Source: CAZUUO01 sp964622665 (lineage in GTDB: Bacteria; Patescibacteriota; Patescibacteriia; Magasanikbacterales; GCA-002688135). From it: 45,448 nt of DNA. Each line of letters opens with the position of its first letter. Position 1 is the first letter of the stretch. The notes under the pieces were generated by a model that was not told where the DNA came from, searched no databases, and saw only the letters and a program-made list of their open reading frames with translations. The position numbers and the translations under genes were made by a program. Below are positions 40,802 through 45,448 of this stretch, one piece after another. Where the stretch lies: contig CAZUUO010000003.1 of the NCBI GenBank assembly GCA_964622665.1, positions 1 through 45,448 of the forward strand, given 5' to 3'.

Positions 40802-41128
40802 ATGTTTAACAAACTCAAACAATTCAAAGACATGGCATCGATGGCAAAAAAGGCTCAAGAATTACAATCGATGTTATCACAAGAAAAAGTTGTTGGTTCA
40901 GCACAGGGTGACAAAATCACCGTTACTATTAATGGTAATTTTGGATGTGAAGGAGTGCACATTGATGCACCATTACTCAGTGCCGACAATCAACGCAAAG
41001 TTGAAGATGGTGTCAAAGAAGCAATCACTGACGCGGTCAAAAAAATCCAAGGAGTGATGGCTGCAAAAATGAAATCACAAATGGGTGACATGGATTTTTC
41101 AAAACTCATGGGTGGTGAACAACAATAA
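40802..41128 (+). CDS. ybaB: YbaB/EbfC-family nucleoid-associated protein
   Basis: The protein has 108 residues. The layout is typical: an N-terminal helix (FNKLKQFKDMASMAKKAQEL), a central beta section (KITVTINGNFGCEGVHID) and a C-terminal helix with AAKMKSQMGDMDF. YbaB dimers bind DNA and shape the nucleoid. The gene is almost always beside recR, as here (2-base gap), supporting the assignment. Confidence 0.93.
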   Translation: MFNKLKQFKDMASMAKKAQELQSMLSQEKVVGSAQGDKITVTINGNFGCEGVHIDAPLLSADNQRKVEDGVKEAITDAVKKIQGVMAAKMKSQMGDMDFSKLMGGEQQ

Positions 41129-41130
41129 GT

Positions 41131-41721
41131 ATGTTTCCAAGCGCACTCAAACATTTGATCGATGCGTTTGGCAAGATAAACGGTGTTGGACCAAAAACGG
41201 CATTACGATATGCGCTCCACACCGCTTATTTTAATCGTCACGATGGTGCCGCACTCTTACGCGCATTACAAGAAGTACAAAACACCTTACATGATTGTAC
41301 GGTGTGTTTTACGATTGCTGATGCACAGTTGTGTCACATTTGTGCGGCAACGACGCGTAACAAAAGTATCGTGTGTGTGGTTGCGTCTCCTCAAGAGGTG
41401 GAAACAATTGAAAAAGCGGGAACTTATGAAGGGGTGTACCATGTACTGCAAGGTCTCTTGAGTCAGGCCGAAGGTATTGATGTTGCAGATATTAAAATAG
41501 CAGAATTGGAAAAGCGGATTGCTGCGGGAGGAATTTCTGAAATTATTTTGGCGATGTCGCCGACCGTTGAAGGTGAAATTACTGCACATTATTTACAAAA
41601 AAAGTTGAAAGGTTTAGTGAAAATTTCTCGTATTGCGCGAGGTTTACCGATGGGTTCGTTGCTTGAGTATATGGATGACGCGACGATTGCCGAAGCGTTG
41701 CGTGACCGAAAAGTTTCATAA
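41131..41721 (+). CDS. recR: Recombination mediator protein
   Basis: A 196-residue protein of the RecFOR pathway that helps load RecA on gapped DNA. It has an N-terminal helix-hairpin-helix (GKINGVGPKTALRYAL), a four-cysteine zinc finger (C56, C59, C68, C71) and a Toprim domain (IVCVVASPQEVETIEKAG, then GEITAHYL). The C terminus RIARGLPMGSLLEYMDDATI is the conserved Walker-like end. Length is normal. It is followed by a strong terminator. Confidence 0.95.
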   Translation: MFPSALKHLIDAFGKINGVGPKTALRYALHTAYFNRHDGAALLRALQEVQNTLHDCTVCFTIADAQLCHICAATTRNKSIVCVVASPQEVETIEKAGTYEGVYHVLQGLLSQAEGIDVADIKIAELEKRIAAGGISEIILAMSPTVEGEITAHYLQKKLKGLVKISRIARGLPMGSLLEYMDDATIAEALRDRKVS

Positions 41722-41725
41722 AAAG

Positions 41726-41769
41726 AAAAAGACTTCACGTAAACCCGTAGGTTAGTCGTGAAGTCTTTT
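41726..41769. terminator. Bidirectional terminator between recR and the G+C-rich unit
   Basis: A 13-bp stem AAAAGACTTCACG / CGTGAAGTCTTTT (41727-41739, 41757-41769) with an inner AACC/GGTT stem. T-rich on both strands, it ends recR on the plus strand and the G+C-rich transcript on the minus strand. Confidence 0.9.
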
Positions 41770-41901
41770 GACAACTGTCGCTGGAAAGACAAGGAAGGGG
41801 GAGGGACGCGTGTTGACACATCCCTTCAAACGTGGAGCGTTAACTCCATGTTGAGCACTCAGAGGATCTGAGCACTCACCCCTCCCTCAGCGAGGCGGTT
41901 G
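41770..41901 (-). other. Hairpin-rich 3' untranslated region of the G+C-rich transcript
   Basis: Downstream of the stop at 41902 the minus-strand RNA can form several hairpins before the terminator: CCTC-GCT-GAGG just past the stop, two copies of TGAGTGCTCA (41852-41861, 41869-41878) that pair with each other, TGGAG/CTCCA, and GGGA-x-GTG/CAC-x3-TCCC. The TGAGTGCTCA pairing includes two G-U wobbles that exist only in minus-strand RNA. No reading frame is apparent. Confidence 0.6.
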
Positions 41902-42783
41902 TTAGACCGACTCGACGCTGCGGGGGGTGCGCTTGGTGGGCTTCTTGTTGCCGAGACCTCCGAGAAGGCTCGTCACCTGGGCCGTGTCTTCGGCGGAGAG
42001 CACAGGCTCGGTGGGGCGGGTCTTGCGACCGTTCCCGTCGTTGCCCATCGCTGCTACACCGAGGCCACCGAGCAGGTTGCCCATGCTGTGGGTGATCTTG
42101 CGATCGTTTTCACGCATGGCGTTCTGCTGCGCGAGGCGCTCCGTGTCGAGACGGTGGAAGTGCATACGCAGCTTCCACTCGACCTCCAACTCCGAGAAGA
42201 TCTCGGCGAACACGAACGTGAACGGCTTCGTGGCCTGCTTCGCGAGCCGATCGGCCTTGGCGGCGTCGGACCCCCGGAGACGTGCACGAAGTTCCTCGTC
42301 CATGTCCTTGTCGTCGTCATCCGCGTCGTTGTTGCCGAACCCCTTGCTGAGGAGCTGCTTCGCGTACTGCGTACGGAGAGCCTTTGCGTGGGCGGAGCCC
42401 AACGCGTACTTGCTCAGCTCCTTGACCAGCGCCCCGACCAGGGTCGACTCGACGGCCTTGTACTCCGTCGCGGACTTCTTGTCCTCGTCGAGGCCCTTGA
42501 ACACACCGACAGTGATGGCAGCTGCGTTCGCGAGCCGCCAGTCGTTGGCCTCCATGAGCTTGTGGCCGAGGATGAAGAGGTTGGCCGCGTTGGCCTCATC
42601 CCCACCGAGGGCCGGGATCACCTTGAGGGCTTCACAGTACTTGATGGCGCGTGTAGCCTTGGTCTCGGAGATCGTGACGACCTCCTGCTCCCTACCGAAG
42701 CGGACGAACTGGTAGGTGCCGTTCTTCAGGTTGTCGATGGTCTGCGTGGCGAAGACGGAACGGAAGTTGATCTCGTTGCTCAT
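41902..42783 (-). CDS. Orphan 293-residue protein in a G+C-rich unit, unknown function
   Basis: No family was recognised. The protein is soluble, mostly helical by eye and has one cysteine (C50). Residues 153-164 are almost all Asp/Glu (NDADDDDKDMDE), and LLGGLG occurs twice (237-242, 273-278) in a Gly-rich, basic C terminus. The ATG at 42781-42783 has GGAG 8 bases upstream. The frame stays open to 42945, but that stretch folds as RNA and lacks a ribosome site. Codons are far more G+C-rich than in recR or the GIY-YIG gene on either side. The antisense strand also has a long open frame, as expected at high G+C; the minus strand is preferred because of the promoter, ribosome site, terminator and more natural protein composition. 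Foreign origin is likely. Confidence 0.7.
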   Translation of the reverse strand: MSNEINFRSVFATQTIDNLKNGTYQFVRFGREQEVVTISETKATRAIKYCEALKVIPALGGDEANAANLFILGHKLMEANDWRLANAAAITVGVFKGLDEDKKSATEYKAVESTLVGALVKELSKYALGSAHAKALRTQYAKQLLSKGFGNNDADDDDKDMDEELRARLRGSDAAKADRLAKQATKPFTFVFAEIFSELEVEWKLRMHFHRLDTERLAQQNAMRENDRKITHSMGNLLGGLGVAAMGNDGNGRKTRPTEPVLSAEDTAQVTSLLGGLGNKKPTKRTPRSVESV

Positions 42784-43214
42784 GTGTTTTCTCCGTGTGC
42801 GGGTGGCAATCGATGCCCCCGCGTCGTCGTTTGGGAGAGCGCTTGGGCAACCACACCATTGTGGATGACCCTGTGTGCGAACTCCCTCTAGTCTCTGAAC
42901 TTCTACAGTGCAAGAGCGCATTACTTTCCCGTAACGCACTCTCACGATTCGATCGTCTTGTCCTTTTTCATCGTTTTCAGGCGATGAGTTTAAGAACTTG
43001 ATAATCTTTGGTCAACAACTCGCTTATTTCTTTCACTCTCGCTTACCGCAAGAATGAAAGACGTGGGCGTGATGCTGACCGTTAAATCGCTACCTTGAAG
43101 CGCAATACATTGTGCACCAAGGTAGAACGAGTGCGTTACTTCTTTTCTTTCCATTACAGTTGTTAATGTTCTCGATTAAGTAGGCGTTGTTTCTCTTGCC
43201 TCATCTCATCGTAA
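42784..43214 (-). ncRNA. ~430-nt structured RNA leader of the G+C-rich gene
   Basis: From a strong promoter to the ATG runs about 430 bases with no recognisable gene but many stems: CTACCTTG/CAAGGTAG with an inner GCGCAA/TTGTGC (43090-43125), a UCUUGC/GCGAGA stem (about 43039-43055), ACGAT/ATCGT (42944-42956), a 12-bp stem with GGGAAA loop (42913-42942) and GGG-CCACA/TGTGG-CCC (about 42845-42872). In the 12-bp stem two pairs are G-U only in minus-strand RNA. It is either a long riboregulatory 5' UTR or an RNA with its own function. No RNase P, tmRNA, 6S or SRP RNA landmarks were seen. Confidence 0.5.
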
Positions 43215-43220
43215 CGTCGT

Positions 43221-43249
43221 AGTATAGCATGGTTGTCAGATTTTGTCAA
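43221..43249 (-). promoter_or_regulatory. Strong promoter of the G+C-rich unit
   Basis: Minus strand: consensus -35 TTGACA (43244-43249), 17-base spacer, -10 TATACT (43221-43226) extended by TGC. One of the closest matches to consensus in the window. Confidence 0.85.
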
Positions 43250-43254
43250 GCATC

Positions 43255-43297
43255 TTTCCATCACTTTTCTTATTTTTTGCTTATTTTAGATGTTTTT
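43255..43297 (-). promoter_or_regulatory. Phased A/T tracts upstream of the -35 box
   Basis: T tracts on the plus strand start at 43255, 43265, 43273, 43284 and 43293, intervals of 10, 8, 11 and 9 bases, close to one helical turn. This predicts curved DNA or an UP element, as seen before the promoter of the other G+C-rich gene (19397-19444). The remaining bases to 43364 hold nothing else recognisable. Confidence 0.6.
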
Positions 43298-43364
43298 ATT
43301 GGTAGTATTCTGTATACTCTTCACTATACAAATACAGCTTTCCCTATATTTTATGGGCTTTTTA

Positions 43365-43670
43365 CTAGTTTTCCCCTACCCCACTCTCAGACAAATCCTG
43401 CCATTGTGGGTTTTTTTCCTCGATTATCTTTACCTGCCACTCTTTTCTCCAGTCTTTTAACTGTTTAACACGGCGTAGTGCATCACTTGAGTTTCCATAT
43501 TCTTCACAGTGCACCAATACCGTGATCCCTTGTTTTTTAGTGTAACCGTTGGACATCTTATCAGCATGTTCAGCAATTCTTCGTTTAATATTGGTTGTAA
43601 CACCCATATATAAAGGTCCCTGTTTTTTGGAAGCGAGGATATAGACCCGATATTGTTTAGATTTTTTCAT
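43365..43670 (-). CDS. GIY-YIG nuclease superfamily protein
   Basis: The protein has 101 residues from the ATG at 43668-43670. The core motif is RVYILASKKQGPLYMGVT, a GIY-YIG variant with VYI and LYMG; the Arg in NIKRRIAEH and the Glu in HCEEYG correspond to other catalytic positions. Short stand-alone members (YhbQ/UPF0213-like) are common and mostly uncharacterised; some act as structure-specific or damage-linked endonucleases. A -10 box 9 bases from the ATG predicts a leaderless mRNA. Confidence 0.88.
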   Translation of the reverse strand: MKKSKQYRVYILASKKQGPLYMGVTTNIKRRIAEHADKMSNGYTKKQGITVLVHCEEYGNSSDALRRVKQLKDWRKEWQVKIIEEKNPQWQDLSESGVGEN

Positions 43671-43678
43671 ATGGTTGG

Positions 43679-43687
43679 AGTATAGCA
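43679..43687 (-). promoter_or_regulatory. Extended -10 promoter for the GIY-YIG gene (leaderless)
   Basis: Minus strand TGCTATACT, an extended -10, ending about 9 bases before the ATG. The -35 region (TTGTTT at 15 bases) overlaps the upstream terminator's T run. Confidence 0.5.
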
Positions 43688-43696
43688 CAAGAATGT

Positions 43697-43728
43697 AAAA
43701 AACAAGATCCCGGCACGGAGGCCGGGAT
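43697..43728 (-). terminator. Terminator after the second sigma/DUF5667-like operon
   Basis: Minus strand stem ATCCCGGC / GCCGGGAT with a 6-base loop, then CTTGTTTTTT. It lies about 15 bases past the stop at 43744. Confidence 0.85.
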
Positions 43729-43743
43729 AACACCTATGTAAAA

Positions 43744-44490
43744 CTACTCACCACGTTCTGCTGCTTGTTTTAAATCCTCTCGTCTCTGTTCTTCTTCCTG
43801 TTTTTTGTTTTCTCGCACTTGTTCGTCACGTTTTTTTAGTTGCTCACGAACTTGCTCATCATGTTTCTGTTTCTCTTCACGAAGTTGTTCATCGTGCTTC
43901 TCTGTCTGTTCCTTCTCTTGTTCCTGTATTTTTTCTTCACGTTCTTGCAGCTTTTTCTCCTGCTCTTCTAGTTTTTCAATTTTTTCTTTTTTGATTTCTA
44001 TCTGTTTCTTGCGGGCTTCACGCAACAGTTGTGCAGCATCATCTTCCCCTTCACGTTCCAATACTTCAATTTTCTTTTCAATTTTTTCTTCTTGTTTATG
44101 TAATGCTTCCCGCGCTTTTTCAAGATGTTCTTTTGTTGTTTCTTTGTTCTCTTCTACTCGTTGCAACTCTTGCGTGCGTTTTTCTAATAACTTCTTTTGA
44201 TACGCCGCGCGCGCAGCTTCTTTAATCAACAATTTTTCTTTCATTGGTTCCAAAATGTTCATCTTAATAGGATACGTAATATCCCCCGGCAAACTTTGTT
44301 CAGCTGCGTATGCAACCGGTGTTACCACCAACATTCCTACCACTAAACTTGCCATCGCAAAACGCACTACATAGTGATTATTTTTTGCAGTCATATTCAT
44401 ATTTGTTTTTTGTACGATTCCCTGCCACACCTGTTTTCGCTCTTGCGGTGTCATGTGATAGCGGGATAATATTTTTTTAATTTTTTTCAT
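43744..44490 (-). CDS. DUF5667-like membrane protein with long charged coiled coil, putative anti-sigma factor
   Basis: The protein has 248 residues. A short cytoplasmic part (TPQERKQVWQGIVQ) precedes one membrane helix (about 41-63) and then AAEQSLPGDITYPIKMNILEP, the DUF5667 signature. Residues about 85-248 are an extremely charged Lys/Glu/Gln/Arg helix with DEQxREx-type near-repeats, a probable coiled coil outside the membrane. It overlaps the sigma-factor stop by 4 bases. It is a shorter paralogue of the protein at 6899-8155, here without a surface protein behind it. An envelope-sensing anti-sigma role is inferred from this arrangement. Confidence 0.72.
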   Translation of the reverse strand: MKKIKKILSRYHMTPQERKQVWQGIVQKTNMNMTAKNNHYVVRFAMASLVVGMLVVTPVAYAAEQSLPGDITYPIKMNILEPMKEKLLIKEAARAAYQKKLLEKRTQELQRVEENKETTKEHLEKAREALHKQEEKIEKKIEVLEREGEDDAAQLLREARKKQIEIKKEKIEKLEEQEKKLQEREEKIQEQEKEQTEKHDEQLREEKQKHDEQVREQLKKRDEQVRENKKQEEEQRREDLKQAAERGE

Positions 44491-45005
44491 AGTGTATTTG
44501 ATTCCTGCTTTTCATACATCTCTTTCAACTGTTTCATGCCGCGGTGTAGTCTCACCGATACGACATTTGCGGTGAGCCCCAACATGTGTGCAATTTCTCG
44601 GGGCGATAACTCATCGAGTACCGATAGTGTTATAACCTCTCGATATACTGCATCAAGTTTAGCTAATATCGTATGTACTGTGTGTAATTGTGCAGCATCA
44701 TCAGCTCGTAATGCAGAAGCCTCATCAAATCCTTCATCGTGCAAATCATCCAGCGACTCTGACTTTTTCTTTTTTATCTCGTCACGCCAGATATTGAGTG
44801 CACTCGTATATAATAACGACTTGATATTAGTAAAGTCATTTGTTTTGGTGAGATGGACGTAAACTTTTACAAATGCACTTTGTACGACATCAAGTGCAGT
44901 ATCACGCGAAGCACCTCGCGCAACCAGGGAACGAAAAATCCCCTCGCTGTGGTTACGATATAATGCTTGAATTTCTTCCTCTCTTGTTTTGGTAAACCAA
45001 CTCAT
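44487..45005 (-). CDS. ECF-type RNA polymerase sigma factor
   Basis: The protein has 172 residues. Region 2 is at about 8-75 (EEEIQALYRNHSEGIFRSL, TALDVVQSAFVKVYVHL) and region 4 at about 105-165 (DAVYREVITLSVLDELSPREIA, HMLGLTANVVSVRLHRGMKQL). The ATG at 45003-45005 is used; a GTG two codons upstream is possible. Sequence identity with the sigma factor at 8152-8694 appears low beyond the core motifs, so the two pairs are old paralogues or separately acquired. Targets are unknown. Confidence 0.88.
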   Translation of the reverse strand: MSWFTKTREEEIQALYRNHSEGIFRSLVARGASRDTALDVVQSAFVKVYVHLTKTNDFTNIKSLLYTSALNIWRDEIKKKKSESLDDLHDEGFDEASALRADDAAQLHTVHTILAKLDAVYREVITLSVLDELSPREIAHMLGLTANVVSVRLHRGMKQLKEMYEKQESNTL

Positions 45006-45014
45006 AAGCACATG

Positions 45015-45020
45015 AGTATA
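45015..45020 (-). promoter_or_regulatory. Possible -10 box for the second sigma operon
   Basis: TATACT on the minus strand, 9 bases from the ATG at 45005, with no good -35. If used, the mRNA would be leaderless. Confidence 0.35.
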
Positions 45021-45041
45021 ACGAATGAGAACGGTATTTTC

Positions 45042-45448
45042 TTACGCAAGCGCTTGATAGGTCGCGATAATGGCTGCTGTTTCCGCTTTTAAGATTGAGG
45101 AAGTTAACCCAAATTCACGTGCGTGGGCTTTGTGGGCATAGGCTACTTCTTCATCAGTAAATCCACCTTCAGGACCAATAATAATCAGTACGTCGTTGTT
45201 GTTTGGGTGCAATGATGTTGTTGCGTGGGGCACTCCCATCCAAATCTCGGCGGCACCAATTTCTAAAACTTCTTTCAATGTTTGTGGTTTTTCAATAATA
45301 GGAAGGTGTATTTGTTCACTTTGCTCAATAGCTTCTCGTGCAATGTCACGCAATCGTTCTAATCGCAATTCTTTCTTAATGGTACGCGCTGTAATGAGGG
45401 GGATGATGCGTGATACCCCGAGTTCGCTTGCTTTAGAAACCACCAACT
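45042..45448 (-). CDS. rsmE: 16S rRNA (uracil-1498-N3)-methyltransferase (5' end cut by window edge)
   Basis: The last ~135 residues of an RsmE protein are visible. They include SKASELGVSRIIPL followed by TARTIKK (the KATELGV...RS region), LIIIGPEGGFTDEEVAYA (the SAM-binding trefoil-knot motif) and SSILKAETAAIIATYQAL at the C terminus. RsmE methylates U1498 in the decoding region of 16S rRNA. The N-terminal PUA-like domain lies outside the window. Confidence 0.92.
   Translation of the reverse strand, partial: LVVSKASELGVSRIIPLITARTIKKELRLERLRDIAREAIEQSEQIHLPIIEKPQTLKEVLEIGAAEIWMGVPHATTSLHPNNNDVLIIIGPEGGFTDEEVAYAHKAHAREFGLTSSILKAETAAIIATYQALA

Noticed and set aside
41899..42891. 330-codon plus-strand open frame antisense to the orphan G+C-rich gene
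   Set aside because: The promoter, Shine-Dalgarno sequence, terminator and G-U-supported hairpins all point to the minus strand, and the plus-strand product is an unnatural Leu/Arg/Val/Glu-rich chain.
42784..42945. N-terminal extension of the orphan protein from 42945
   Set aside because: The stretch holds strong RNA stems, begins with a GTG lacking a ribosome site, and the ATG at 42783 has GGAG at a good distance.
42784..43214. RNase P RNA, tmRNA, 6S RNA or SRP RNA
   Set aside because: The conserved landmarks of these RNAs (RNase P GAGGAAAGUCC, tmRNA tRNA-like end, SRP GGAA tetraloop domain) were not found on either strand.
43805..44200. Plus-strand Cys/Ser-rich open frame
   Set aside because: It is the antisense image of the Glu/Lys-rich coiled coil (TTC/TTT runs read as Ser/Phe/Cys) with no other support.

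Overview
The window looks like a chromosome segment from a small-genome bacterium of the Candidate Phyla Radiation (Patescibacteria, Parcubacteria-like). This placement is inference. It rests on the AT-rich genome, the very large surface proteins, ECF-type sigma factors paired with DUF5667-like membrane proteins, a TrmB-type regulator, PEGA and GT-C membrane proteins, tightly overlapping genes and many transcripts that appear leaderless. TAA, TAG and TGA are all used as stops, so the code is standard. No rRNA, tRNA, CRISPR array, transposase or integrase was recognised.

Layout. 1-2959: a cut-off exonuclease, then a redox block (glutaredoxin, Fe/Mn SOD and peroxiredoxin in one operon; DsbB and a membrane-anchored thioredoxin in another) with a candidate ~100-nt small RNA between the two operons. 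3087-8802: a sigma factor / DUF5667-like protein / giant surface protein operon, with a hairpin-rich leader before the surface protein. 8810-12852: a small HTH protein, a second large surface protein that carries the same ~140-aa domain at its opposite end, and a TrmB-like regulator. 12874-17226: glycan genes (two GT4 enzymes, a methyltransferase, an O-antigen polymerase/ligase). 17254-19395: a G+C-rich unit encoding a MopE-like repeat lipoprotein. 19514-21867: an SOS operon (lexA, a four-helix-bundle gene, dinB) with two LexA operators. 21992-24976: murA, a Nudix hydrolase and a C-terminal processing protease. 25059-26330: a PEGA/beta-propeller protein. 26357-36011: an eleven-gene glycan operon including rmlA, a fused rmlB-rmlD and four GT2 enzymes. 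36015-39099: a large membrane protein and another GT4. 39201-41721: dnaB, then ybaB-recR. 41726-43297: a second G+C-rich unit with a ~430-nt structured leader, an orphan 293-aa protein and a hairpin-rich 3' region. 43365-45448: a GIY-YIG protein, a second sigma/DUF5667-like pair, and a cut-off rsmE.

How it fits together. Most of the window builds and regulates the cell surface: the two surface proteins, the two sigma/membrane-protein modules that may sense or drive surface synthesis, and a dTDP-rhamnose pathway feeding several glycosyltransferases. No rmlC is visible. The C-terminal half of the RmlB-RmlD fusion resembles the plant epimerase/reductase, which could make a separate epimerase unnecessary.

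Most unusual are the two G+C-rich units. Each has a near-consensus extended promoter preceded by T/A tracts phased at about one helical turn, a structured leader, a good Shine-Dalgarno sequence and a G+C-rich reading frame unlike its neighbours. Many other genes in the window have a -10 box almost touching the start codon and no Shine-Dalgarno sequence.
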